Shown one piece after another: positions 1-9,625 of a stretch of 64,000 nt of DNA. The notes under the pieces were generated by a model. It did no database searches. It worked only from the letters and a program-made list of their open reading frames with translations, and was not told the origin of the DNA. Origin of the DNA: Haberlea rhodopensis. Taxonomy: Eukaryota > Streptophyta > Magnoliopsida > Lamiales > Gesneriaceae. The number at the start of each line of letters is the position of its first letter. Within the stretch, counting starts at the first letter, position 1. The position numbers and the translations under genes are program-made. The stretch lies in contig CAJQUN010000021.1 of assembly GCA_907163345.1 (NCBI GenBank), positions 7,688,001 through 7,752,000 of the forward strand, read 5' to 3'.

Positions 1-1600
1 TCCAAGGTGGAGTGCGTATGCTTGTCATAATCGATTTAGTTTGATTTCAGCTGTAAAGCTGTTTGTGCCGTGTTGATTTGTGGGAAGTGTTGGTGAAGCA
101 TCTCTGGGTAACTGTGATATCGAATCATGTCAACTGTGTTAAGAAATATTATGTCAGAGTGATCATTGTGAATGACTTAATAAATCACAGAGATCAATGA
201 AGCATGACTTATGAGATATCATTTGGTAATTGATGGTACTATATATGGTGGATATATACCAGAGTAGTGTGCATGAGTTCGGATGGACACTACATGTCTG
301 GTACACCGTGTTGATATGGTGACGGTAAAAGTTGAAACCACGATCTCATATGTTGGACTACACTGTGATGACAGTGGAGTAAAAGTGTCTTTGTGTTGTC
401 TGTCTGATTTAGGGTTGCTCGATTGAGTTAGCAACCGATGTACCTTATCTCTTGATGTTTCCATGAGTTGTTATGAAATTGGAGATGTAGAACTATGTTC
501 AGGTTTGACATACGACGATAGATGGAACGTGTCATTTAACACGTTATGTTATTGTAAAGTGCACGTTGTTGAGATGTTATCGCAGTGCAGCTATGTTCAC
601 ATCTAATTTGAAGAGATAGGAGTTGGAACGTAATGCATTACTTGACTTGAGTGAGATCAAGAGTACATCATTATTAAGGAGACTCTCTGCATATACGAGA
701 TTGGTATGAGGATGCAATCTTCGGAATTGCTGTTTTGTTTATGATGTATCAATGACGCACTACCGTGTATTGTTGTACAATTCAATGGTTTGCGTGGCAT
801 ATTGACTACATGTGTGCAAGCTGCAAATGCGTTGAATGGTGAAGTTGTGACATATCGATGGCACAAGGTACGATGGTGGTTTATGGTCAAGGACATCAGT
901 CATTCTTGTTTTGGAATGTTGTTAAATAGTATTGTACGAGAAATGGGAGTTTATATATCTACACAGTGTCGATCTCATGCATAGTCATTGTTTTGACAAT
1001 GTATTATGGGACATCATCTTGTGCAGAGGTCTGGTCCAATTTGGTAGATTGTTCACCTTGCGTGAAACGGTCAGGGGTGAAACTTGTATGAGAGGACAAA
1101 TATCGTTAAAATATATGGACATGATGTTATAGTCCATTGTGTTAGTACATTGGCATCCCGTTAGAACATTGGCATACCGTTAGAGATTGATGGGTGTATG
1201 TACTGTGTTGGATGACAGATGTATGAATCATATTGTACTGGGAAATACAAATGTATTGCATGTGTATGACACGACCAGTTCAGAGTTTAACGAGAACAGA
1301 TTGTCAGTTATACCGGAACATAAGCTCTCTACTCACGGTTTGATGGAGCTGATATGTGAGACATAGTCAGCATATGATACTGCAATATCCTAAGTTATTG
1401 TCTGGTACTCTGGTATGTTTATTTTACATTACTGCAATGCTGGTAAGTATATGATTTGGATGGAAGGTATGCTTATACTTGCAATAGTAACGAGTATGTG
1501 TTAGTTGTTGCCAATTTAAATGCATATATGTGTCTTGTGACACGATGTGATGAGTTCATGATTCAATTTCGAGGACGAAATTCAATAAGTATGGGAGAAT
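1..1600 (+). mobile_element. 3' internal region of a large gypsy-type LTR element, non-coding here
   Basis: This stretch runs directly into the LTR that starts at 1601. Just before the LTR is the motif TTTCGAGGACGAAATTC (about 1568-1583), which is commonly found at the end of the internal region of plant chromovirus/Tekay-like gypsy elements, followed by a purine-rich tract (AGTATGGGAGAAT) that fits a polypurine tract. No long reading frame and no integrase, RNase H or chromodomain motif is visible on either strand, so this part is either badly decayed or belongs to a non-autonomous derivative. The 5' end of the element is outside the window. Confidence 0.6.
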
Positions 1601-2359
1601 TGTAATGCCTCGATATTACGCATGCATGTGTTATTTGATTATTGCGTAATTATGTGATAATTACGGTATGACGTGGACTCGAGTTCGAGTTGAAACAAGT
1701 ATGAGAAATGATATATTGTGTAGTGAAATGGCAAAAATGGACATATTTATGTGAGTAAAGATAATCAAGTGGGTAAAATAATATGAAATTTGTAGTAAGG
1801 TGGGAACCATGATATGGTATTCGTGTCATACATGCTTAATTATGCATTGGTATAGTGGTTTCTTTGCGCTGAAGGCATGGAGTTGATGCATGCTAGACTA
1901 CATAAACTCCATTTGCCATGATATGACTTAAGTAAGCTTAAACTTAAGTATATATGCATACATATCATATTGGAAAAGCATAAAACACCATATTACACTT
2001 ACTAAAAATCTCAACATCACTCCTCGTTCCTCTCCTTGCTTATGGTTGTTAGTTTTCTTAGATTTCAACATGGAAATCAAGAGATAAAGTTATGTGAAGT
2101 GAATTCATAGCTTCTTGGTAAGAATTATTTGCTTTGTATACTTGTTTGATGTTGGTATATAATGAGTTGGGGTTGAATCATGTCAATTAATAGTTTTTGC
2201 TTTGATATGAGTTTTAATGTCAAAACTTGAGTTTAATATGATGAAAACATGTTCATATCATGATTAACAAATGGTTCATGAAGTTTGGTAGATTATTATG
2301 TGATGTAGGTGGAGAACCATGTGGATAGACATCAAAATCGCCATATTCTGAATTTTACA

Positions 2360-2575
2360 GAGCATAGCGATGTAGCAATCGATCGCTAGGAATGTAGCGA
2401 TCGCTCGCTCGAAGTAAAAGTGGTTAGCGATCGATCGCTAACGAATACCGATCGATCGCATTTTGTGAAAATTAAACTTAAATAGCGATCGATCGCTAAC
2501 AGTGACCGATCCATCGCTAGGGTTATAAAATTGAAGCGATCGATCGCTAGAAACGACTGATCGATCGCTAGGATG
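2360..2575. repeat. Cluster of GCGATCGATCGC-type palindromes within the LTR
   Basis: About nine copies of GCGATCGATCGC or close variants occur in roughly 210 bp, separated by unrelated AT-rich spacers of varying length. Similar clusters are found in the LTRs at 15528-15740 and 34335-34615. This is a scattered array of short palindromes, not a tandem satellite. Confidence 0.85.
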
Positions 2576-3014
2576 AATTTGCTGAAAATGTTATATTTTG
2601 TGGAAAGTTTGAGGGTGAAGCCTATGTTAACATGGTATATTATTGATATTCATGTAGTACCATCACAGGGGACAGGACAGAGAGGCGGTTAATCATTGAC
2701 GCCTACACTTATATATGTTGTACAGCACAACAGGTACGTGTTGACGCAAGAGTATTGATCTTCCATTTCTGATCATTATATGTGATGATGATATATTGTT
2801 TATCGAGTTATGAGATTATTGTGAATATCAGATGTGATTGGTGCTATGAGGCACGATGCTGTTGAGGCATGCAGTTGATACCATACTGAGTATGCCATTG
2901 TTGGGCATGTTGTATATTCATGCTGTTGCGGCATGTGATTGGTGTTGTGAGGCACGATGTTATTGAGGCATACAGTTGATGTCATACTTAGTATGCCATT
3001 GTTGGGCATGTTGT

Positions 3015-3345
3015 ATATGAGAGGTATGCCATTGTTGGACATATGATTTGGCTGTTATAACGTGTGAGGACGGTTATATGATATGTGCTGCTAATATGGG
3101 ACGTGAAGGCTGAGCCACTAACATATTAAGCTGAGAGGCATATCATATCGGTCCCGTTATAACAGGATGAGGCATGTTGATGACGTGATGAGAGGTATGC
3201 CATTGTTGGGCATATGCTTTGGGCTGTTATAACGTGTGAGGACGGTAATATGATATGTGCTGCTAAGATGGGATGTGAAGGCTGGTCCACTGACATATTA
3301 AGCTGAGAGGCATATCATATCGGTCCCGTTATAACAGGATGTTGA
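3015..3345 (+). repeat. Tandem duplication of about 165 bp inside the LTR
   Basis: Two successive blocks each run from GAGAGGTATGCCATTGTTGG through GGCTGTTATAACGTG, TGATATGTGCTGCTAA and GGTCCCGTTATAACAGGATG. They differ at scattered positions, so the duplication is not recent. Shorter related repeats with TATGCCATTGTTGGGCAT precede them from about 2880. Confidence 0.8.
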
Positions 3346-3784
3346 ATGAAATATGTGATGACATATTTGGCCAATTGAATTATGTTGTATATTGTGTTTG
3401 AGGTATGTAAAGAGAGTATGTACAGGAACAATCAGAGAGGAGTAATGCATGAATTACAAGAAGTTGTTTATATTGTATTGATGCATTGAACATCATTTCG
3501 ATACTCATGTTTTGGTGTGGTTGTTCTGTAGAGACTCATAGCTGGGGAAAAGCCGGGATTGTGAGTCTACCTTCTGTTGCTAGAAGTTATACTGGTCAAG
3601 AGTGAAATGCATGAGTTGTGATGTATAAATGATCTGCAAAATGTGATGTATATAAACTATGTAAGCAAAAGATATAGTGAAAAACTCTAGATCAGTAGTA
3701 CTAGTATCTTAATCCTGATAAGTAAAGATATGTGATTTACTTAATTAAATGTATAACTGAGGATTAAGGTGACGAGGCCCCACA

Positions 3785-4245
3785 AATACAGTTGGTGTTT
3801 ATCATACTATCAGGTTGTACATAACCTTTGGATTTACTATGATACAACGCCATGCATAAGTGATTACAATCGCTTACATATTCATCTTGTGGGTCCCATT
3901 CTATGTTTCTCAGATATATAGCGTTTGCTTGTGCATGTGAATTGAGAACTGCAAATGTGTGCATGTGAATTGAGATTTGCAATCCAAATGTGTACATGCT
4001 AGAGCTTAAATTAGAAAAGAATAAGGGAATAGGTAGTTCTCGTCTTTCGGGAAGTGTTATGTAGAAAAGGGAAGTGGAGGCTGGGAGTGTCACTAACCAA
4101 CTGTGGTGGTGTGGATAACTTGATATCGGAGTTGTTTGGGTATGGGATAAGACGGTTTAACAATTCTAATTGACTATGGTGAGCGCACCAAAGTGCATGA
4201 AAATAATCCAGAGAGGACGTAAGACAAGTGAGTAAGTTATACCAT
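3785..4245. other. Unassigned single-copy-like DNA between two retroelements
   Basis: This 460-bp stretch separates the 3' LTR ending at 3784 from the target duplication of the chromovirus at 4246. It contains a short local duplication around 3930-3985 (TGTGCATGTGAATTGAGA twice). One minus-strand frame is open for about 100 codons but resembles nothing I know and has no convincing splice context. It is probably part of the same intron of the FANCD2 homologue that continues at 9397. Confidence 0.4.
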
Positions 4246-4250
4246 CTTAG
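4246..4250. repeat. Left target-site duplication CTTAG
   Basis: CTTAG immediately precedes the LTR start TGTTATGACT. The same five bases follow the other LTR at 9392-9396, as expected for LTR retrotransposon integration. Confidence 0.9.
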
Positions 4251-4539
4251 TGTTATGACTGGAATAATTCTTCAGAAATTAATTGGCATTCGAGGTGCCA
4301 AATCCTCCAAGTGCTCTCAGCAATGAATAGAATTTTCTTGTTGTCTTTATTCCCACATAATAATCCTTAAATAATAAGTTACAAAGAAATAACTGATTCT
4401 ACCAAGCCACTACCCCACTAATTAACTACCCACCCTTTAACTAAAAGACTTGGTCTAACATGATTAAAATAACATAATTAAAATAATAAAATAAAAGATA
4501 ATTTTGCCCACACTTGGCAAAATATCCAAGCTCCTAACA
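4251..4539 (-). repeat. 3' LTR of the chromovirus (289 bp)
   Basis: On the plus strand it runs from TGTTATGACTGG to CAAGCTCCTAACA, so on the element's strand it starts TGTTAGGAGC and ends CCAGTCATAACA. It matches 9103-9391 base for base as far as I can see. Confidence 0.95.
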
Positions 4540-4551
4540 GAACCCTCTTCT

Positions 4552-7500
4552 TTAGAAGAACTCGCCCACGAGTTCGGGATATTTTTCTTGGAAATTGTCG
4601 GCATCCATCCAAATAGCGTCTTCCACGTTGGTCCCCTTCCATTGAATCAACAACTCAACCCCAGCTCGATTTCCTTTTCTCTTCAATCTTCGATCGATTA
4701 TTCTTTCTGGTTCGGGCATTAGGGTTCCATCTTCCATCACCGCCGGTAGCTTAGGATAAGAATTAACTTGGGTTCCTATCTTCTTTTTGAGGCAAGAGAT
4801 GTGAAAAACTGGGTGGATCTTGGATTCTTCTGGTAGCTCTAACTTGTACGCTACATTCCCAATTTTTTTGATGATCTTGAAGGGTCCGAAGTACCTGGGT
4901 GAAAGCTTCAAACTTCTCCTTGCGGCTACGGTCATCTGTCTGTAGGGTTTCAATCTCAGGTAAACCCAGTCCCCTAAATTGTACTCCCTTTCGGTTCTCT
5001 TTTTATCAGCATAATACTTCATTCTTACTTGGGCTTCTTGTAGATTTTCGCGAGTTAGGGTGAGGATGAAATCTCTACTCCTCATTGTGTCCTCCACTGA
5101 TTGTACTGCTGTTGTGCCATGCTCAAAGGGAAGAAGTCTTGGAGGTGGATGCCCATAAACTACCTCAAAAGGTGTTAATCTCGTTGAAGAATGCTCTGAG
5201 GTATTATATGTCCATTCGGCTATGGTTAGCCAAATGGCCCAATCTTTGGGTCTGTCACTTGTGAAGCACCTGAGGTAACCTTCTAGCCATTTATTCATCA
5301 CCTCTGTTTGGCCATCCGTTTGAGGGTGGTATGCAGAGCTCATTAGTAGGTTAGTTCCACATAATTTAAAGAGTTCTTTCCAAAAGTAACTAGTAAATAT
5401 CGCATCTCTATCACTTACTATGCTCTGTGGTATGCCATGTAACTTGAAAATATTGTCCATAAATGCTTTTGCCACAATTGATGCTGTGTATGGATGCGAT
5501 AATGGTATAAAATGGCTGTACTTGCTGAACCTGTCTACTATTACCATGATAACATTGTACCCTTTAGATAAGGGTAACCCCTCTATAAAATCCATACTAA
5601 TATCCACCCAAGCTTTGTTTGGAATTGGTAGAGGTTGAAGAGTACCTGCTGGTTTGATGTTCTCCGTTTTATTCCTTTGGCATACATCGCATTCTCTTAT
5701 GAATTTCCTGATATCCTTCCTCATGCCTTGCCAGAAAAATTCTTTTTTGATCCTGGAGTGTGTCTTTAATGATCCTGTATGTCCTCCCATGGGGCTGCTA
5801 TGGAATTGTTGGATAATCTGCTCCTGTTGTTCCTTCAGGGTCCCCAAGTGTACTCTTCCTTTGAAAAACAATAACCCCCCTTTAAGCTGGTATTTGAGAG
5901 GATCAAGTACCTCTTGTTGTAGGTGATTCAACAGCTGCCTGATTTGGGAATCTTGTTGGTATACTTGACGAAGCTCATTCCACCAATTGACTGTCACCAG
6001 ACTGATGGCATTTGCTTCTCCACAATCAGCATGGTCTCCTTCTGGTTCTGGGTTATTGGTTAACCTAGAAAGAGCATCTGCCGCCTTGTTTCCTTTTCCG
6101 CTCCTGTATTCCACACTGAAATCGAAACCCAGCAGTTTGGAGATCCATTTTTGTTGGAATGGAGTTCCAATCTTTTGTTCCAGCAGATGCTTAAGGGCTT
6201 GCTGATCAGTTCTGACTTTAAATCTGTGCCCCAGGAGATAGTGCCTCCATTTTCTAATAGCTAGAACCAAAGCTAACAATTCTTTTTCATAAGTAGATAA
6301 AAATAAATTTTTACCTTTCAATGCCTGGCTTATGTAGGCTATTGGCCTCCCTTCTTGCATGAGGACAGCTCCCAACCCTGTTCCGGATGCATCACACTCC
6401 ACCACGAATATTTTTGAGAAATCCGGAAGCCCAAGGACAGGGGGAGTTACCATAGCTTTCTTTAAAGTTACAAAAGCTTGACTGGCCTTCTCATTCCATT
6501 GAAAAGAATTTTTCTTTAATAAAACAGTTAAGGGAGCAGCGATACTACCATATCCCTGTACGAATTTCCTGTAATAACCTGTTAGACCCAAGAATCCCCT
6601 TAAAGCTTTAGGATTTCTAGGTTCAGGCCATTTCATTATCGCTGCAATCTTTGATGGATCGGCCTTGACTCCCTCTTTGGATATAACATGGCCCAAATAC
6701 TCCACTTCTTGGCATCCGAAAACACATTTGGAAGCCTTTGCATAGAGCTGGTGCTGTTTCAGAATTTCTAATACAGCCTTTAGGTGTCCAGCGTGGTCCT
6801 CCACAGATTTGCTGTATACCAGTATATCATCAAAGAAAACCAATACAAATTTCCTCAAATATGGTCTGAATATTTGGTTCATCAGCCCTTGGAAGGTTGA
6901 TGGAGCGTTGGTAAGCCCAAAAGGCATTACTAAAAACTCATAATGCCCCTCATGTGTGCGAAAGGCAGTTTTGGGCACATCACCAGGTTTCATCCTGATT
7001 TGATGGTAGCCCGACCGTAGGTCAAGTTTAGAAAATAATTCAACCCCATTGAGCTCATCCAATAATTCATCTATATTAGGAATAGGGAACTTATCTTTGA
7101 TAGTGTCTTTGTTTAGAGCTCTATAATCAATGCACATACGCCAACTACCATCAGCCTTTCTTACCAAGAGAACTGGAGAAGAGTATGGGCTTTGGCTAGG
7201 CTGTATGATGCCAGCCTGCAGCATTTCTTTGACCAATCTTTCAATCTCTTCTTTCTGGTAATAGGGATACCTGTATGGTCGCACACATGTGGGTTTAGCT
7301 GCTTCTTGGAGTTGAATTTGGTGATCCTGACTCCTGGGAGGTGGAAGTCCACTAGGTTCATCAAATACTGTTTTGAAATTATCCACAACAGCTTGTATGG
7401 CTGGCTCTGTTATTTTACTTTTGGTGTGATCCTTGAACTCCATTATCTGCAGCCATATTCCTCTTTCTTCCTTTACAGCAGCTTTGTTTAGGCAGTGCTC

Positions 7501-9072
7501 TTCTTCTATAGCCTTCTCTGGCAGCTTCAACCCCTGTAAAAATAATTGTTCCCCTTCCACAAAGAAACTCATACTTAAATTAACAAAATTCCACTGAATA
7601 GTTCCTAAACTTCTTAACCAATCTACCCCGAGTACAATATCACATCCCCCCAAAGTTAATAGAAATAAATTGGCTATAATATTACAACTTTGAATTTTTA
7701 ATTGCACTGCCTTACAACAACCATGGCAAGGGAGGGTATCTCCATTTGCAACCTGGACTGCCAGGTGGCCTTCGTCCACTGGTAGGTTGGTTCTCCTTGC
7801 TACATTTATATCAATGAAACTGTGTGTACTACCCGTATCAATGAGAACAATAACTGAACAGGTGCCAATTTTGCCTACTATCCTCATAGTCTTTGGCGAA
7901 GGTGCTCCTGCAATGGCGTGTAAAGATATACGCAATAACTCAGCTTGCTGATCTGCAGGTAAGATGGGCATATTAGATTGATTAAGATAATCTTCTGTCT
8001 CCAATTCCTCTTCATCTTCTTCAAATTCTAGTCCCTCTAATAGGTACAGTTTGGGCCTGCCACATTTATGCCCCGGATGATATTTTTCATCACAAAAATA
8101 ACATAGGCCTTTTTCTCTCCTTTCTTGCATTTGATTAGGGCTTATGTGTTTAATTGGATAATTTAATCTTCTGGGAAATGATGGGTTCGGTCTTGGGTTT
8201 GGAGGAACTTGAAGTCTATTTATTGGGTTAGGAGCGAGTAGTCTGGGTGGTGGATTTTGTGATGATATTCGAAGATGGGGAGTCTTGAATGAAGCTGGAT
8301 GAAAATTATTTGGGGCTGGGGTATTTCGGTACTGGGCTTGTTTCAGGGAAACCTCCTCTTCTTGTAACCGTGCTAAGCCAAAAGCAGCTGATAATGTATT
8401 TGGTTTGAACATGGTAACAATAATCCTTAACTCATCTTTTAATCCACTTAGGAAGGTACTTATACGAAAATCTTCACTTACCCCACTCACTTTGTTGGAT
8501 AAAATTTCAAATGCAGATTGATATTCTTCCACATTCCCTGTCTGCCTCAACTTGGTGAATGCCCCCACAGGATCCTCGTATGCTGACGGACCAAATCTGA
8601 TGCGAAGATCTGTCAAGAATTCATCCCACATGCCATCTGGATTGGACTCTTTCCACCATGAATACCATGTAAGTGCCTTCCCTTCCATATGGAAAAAAGC
8701 AATCTCCAGCTTATGAATTTCTGGAGTGTCAAAATATTTAAAGAATTGTTGCGCCTTCAAGATCCATTCACTGGGTTCTCCTCCGTCGAACCGAGGAAAA
8801 TCCAATCTGAGAGATCGGGCTTGGATTCCACCATTCCCTTCAAAAAGAGAATTATTATTTGTTTTTATATTATTTGAAGATCCTTCACCAAAATTGTTTT
8901 TGGTAGTAATCTGCACCAAGCTATCATAACTTGAGGCTAAATTGTTGAGCTGTTGTAACACCCCTTCAATTAATCTTCCCTGCCTCAATTGTTCTTCCTT
9001 TAGTACAGCAACTTCTTCATGCATGTTGTGAACCTTTTCCGATAGTTGTGAAAAACGTGTTCCTTCCGCCAT
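4552..9072 (-). CDS. Gag-pol polyprotein of the chromovirus, 1506 residues
   Basis: One uninterrupted frame encodes the complete replication machinery. In order it has a coiled-coil-like N-terminus (about residues 1-60), a retrotransposon gag domain (ALTWYSWW), a CCHC zinc knuckle (CYFCDEKYHPGHKC, near 322), an aspartic protease (DTGSTHSF, near 411), reverse transcriptase with FFDD near 745, RNase H starting ECDASG near 895, an HHCC zinc-binding region ending CDVCQ near 1127, an integrase core with D, D and E near 1158, 1220 and 1257, and a chromodomain-like C-terminus (about 1450-1503) that may steer integration to particular chromatin. All catalytic residues I can check are present. The start ATGGCGGAAGG lies just downstream of the primer-binding site. 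Nothing suggests a separate gag frame. Confidence 0.95.
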   Translation of the reverse strand: MAEGTRFSQLSEKVHNMHEEVAVLKEEQLRQGRLIEGVLQQLNNLASSYDSLVQITTKNNFGEGSSNNIKTNNNSLFEGNGGIQARSLRLDFPRFDGGEPSEWILKAQQFFKYFDTPEIHKLEIAFFHMEGKALTWYSWWKESNPDGMWDEFLTDLRIRFGPSAYEDPVGAFTKLRQTGNVEEYQSAFEILSNKVSGVSEDFRISTFLSGLKDELRIIVTMFKPNTLSAAFGLARLQEEEVSLKQAQYRNTPAPNNFHPASFKTPHLRISSQNPPPRLLAPNPINRLQVPPNPRPNPSFPRRLNYPIKHISPNQMQERREKGLCYFCDEKYHPGHKCGRPKLYLLEGLEFEEDEEELETEDYLNQSNMPILPADQQAELLRISLHAIAGAPSPKTMRIVGKIGTCSVIVLIDTGSTHSFIDINVARRTNLPVDEGHLAVQVANGDTLPCHGCCKAVQLKIQSCNIIANLFLLTLGGCDIVLGVDWLRSLGTIQWNFVNLSMSFFVEGEQLFLQGLKLPEKAIEEEHCLNKAAVKEERGIWLQIMEFKDHTKSKITEPAIQAVVDNFKTVFDEPSGLPPPRSQDHQIQLQEAAKPTCVRPYRYPYYQKEEIERLVKEMLQAGIIQPSQSPYSSPVLLVRKADGSWRMCIDYRALNKDTIKDKFPIPNIDELLDELNGVELFSKLDLRSGYHQIRMKPGDVPKTAFRTHEGHYEFLVMPFGLTNAPSTFQGLMNQIFRPYLRKFVLVFFDDILVYSKSVEDHAGHLKAVLEILKQHQLYAKASKCVFGCQEVEYLGHVISKEGVKADPSKIAAIMKWPEPRNPKALRGFLGLTGYYRKFVQGYGSIAAPLTVLLKKNSFQWNEKASQAFVTLKKAMVTPPVLGLPDFSKIFVVECDASGTGLGAVLMQEGRPIAYISQALKGKNLFLSTYEKELLALVLAIRKWRHYLLGHRFKVRTDQQALKHLLEQKIGTPFQQKWISKLLGFDFSVEYRSGKGNKAADALSRLTNNPEPEGDHADCGEANAISLVTVNWWNELRQVYQQDSQIRQLLNHLQQEVLDPLKYQLKGGLLFFKGRVHLGTLKEQQEQIIQQFHSSPMGGHTGSLKTHSRIKKEFFWQGMRKDIRKFIRECDVCQRNKTENIKPAGTLQPLPIPNKAWVDISMDFIEGLPLSKGYNVIMVIVDRFSKYSHFIPLSHPYTASIVAKAFMDNIFKLHGIPQSIVSDRDAIFTSYFWKELFKLCGTNLLMSSAYHPQTDGQTEVMNKWLEGYLRCFTSDRPKDWAIWLTIAEWTYNTSEHSSTRLTPFEVVYGHPPPRLLPFEHGTTAVQSVEDTMRSRDFILTLTRENLQEAQVRMKYYADKKRTEREYNLGDWVYLRLKPYRQMTVAARRSLKLSPRYFGPFKIIKKIGNVAYKLELPEESKIHPVFHISCLKKKIGTQVNSYPKLPAVMEDGTLMPEPERIIDRRLKRKGNRAGVELLIQWKGTNVEDAIWMDADNFQEKYPELVGEFF

Positions 9073-9086
9073 TTCGCAAGAACGCC

Positions 9087-9100
9087 GGCTCTGATACCAA
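9087..9100 (-). promoter_or_regulatory. Primer-binding site complementary to initiator tRNA-Met
   Basis: On the minus strand, two bases after the LTR end, the sequence reads TTGGTATCAGAGCC. TGGTATCAGAGC is the usual plant retroelement site for priming by the initiator methionine tRNA. Confidence 0.9.
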
Positions 9101-9102
9101 GT

Positions 9103-9391
9103 TGTTATGACTGGAATAATTCTTCAGAAATTAATTGGCATTCGAGGTGCCAAATCCTCCAAGTGCTCTCAGCAATGAATAGAATTTTCTTGTTGTCTTT
9201 ATTCCCACATAATAATCCTTAAATAATAAGTTACAAAGAAATAACTGATTCTACCAAGCCACTACCCCACTAATTAACTACCCACCCTTTAACTAAAAGA
9301 CTTGGTCTAACATGATTAAAATAACATAATTAAAATAATAAAATAAAAGATAATTTTGCCCACACTTGGCAAAATATCCAAGCTCCTAACA
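9103..9391 (-). repeat. 5' LTR of the chromovirus (289 bp)
   Basis: It has the same sequence as 4251-4539. On the element's strand it lies upstream of the primer-binding site and the gag start, so it should carry the promoter. It is followed on the plus strand by the target duplication CTTAG (9392-9396). Confidence 0.95.
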
Positions 9392-9396
9392 CTTAG
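9392..9396. repeat. Right target-site duplication CTTAG
   Basis: CTTAG directly follows the LTR end CTCCTAACA and matches 4246-4250. Confidence 0.9.
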
Positions 9397-9625
9397 CATG
9401 GGTTTTGCGCTTAAAATATATAAGTTAGAAATTTCATAAGCATCTAAATTAGAGATAAAATTCTGATGTCCCTTACAAGGGTTTATGCAACCCCGACTCC
9501 CACAATCCAGCAGCGTAGGTGAGGAAAAAATGAAGCATTTATATCTTAACCTACAAGGAAGGTTATGGCAAACAAATCTTGTCATCTCTTACAATTTAAA
9601 ATGTAGCTTATGTTGTGTCACTCAC

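Larger units (their letters stand above)
1601..3784 (+). repeat. 3' LTR of a Tekay-like gypsy element (2184 bp)
   Basis: The LTR begins TGTAATGCC directly after a purine-rich tract and ends GGCCCCACA. The end AAGGTGACGAGGCCCCACA aligns with the corresponding end of the solo LTR at 14692-16416, which fixes the boundaries. Inside are a cluster of the palindrome GCGATCGATCGC and variants (about 2365-2575), then tandem blocks: a pair around 2830-3010 containing TATGCCATTGTTGGGCAT, and a duplicated block of about 165 bp at roughly 3015-3180 and 3185-3345. The sequence after the LTR is AATAC; its partner duplication would lie outside the window. Confidence 0.7.
4251..9391 (-). mobile_element. Complete Ty3/gypsy chromovirus, probably Reina-type (5141 bp)
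   Basis: The element has two 289-bp LTRs (4251-4539 and 9103-9391) that appear identical by eye and a perfect CTTAG duplication. On the coding (minus) strand the 5' LTR is followed by TGGTATCAGAGCC, complementary to the 3' end of initiator methionine tRNA, and then by the start codon at 9072. A purine-rich tract (AAGAAGAGGGTTC) precedes the 3' LTR. A single frame encodes gag and pol. The short LTRs, total size of about 5 kb and C-terminal chromodomain-like segment suggest the Reina clade. Identical LTRs and an unbroken frame indicate a recent insertion that may still be active. It lies in what looks like an intron of the FANCD2 homologue, in the same orientation as the gene. Confidence 0.93.

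Noticed and set aside
1..1600. Search for integrase or chromodomain coding sequence before the LTR
   Set aside because: No frame of useful length or recognisable motif was found on the plus strand.
3764..4093. 109-codon minus-strand frame considered as the next FANCD2 exon
   Set aside because: It does not resemble the family sequence expected after the last exon, and it overlaps the end of an LTR.
7192..7491. Plus-strand frames opposite the chromovirus polyprotein
   Set aside because: They are shadows of the long minus-strand coding frame.
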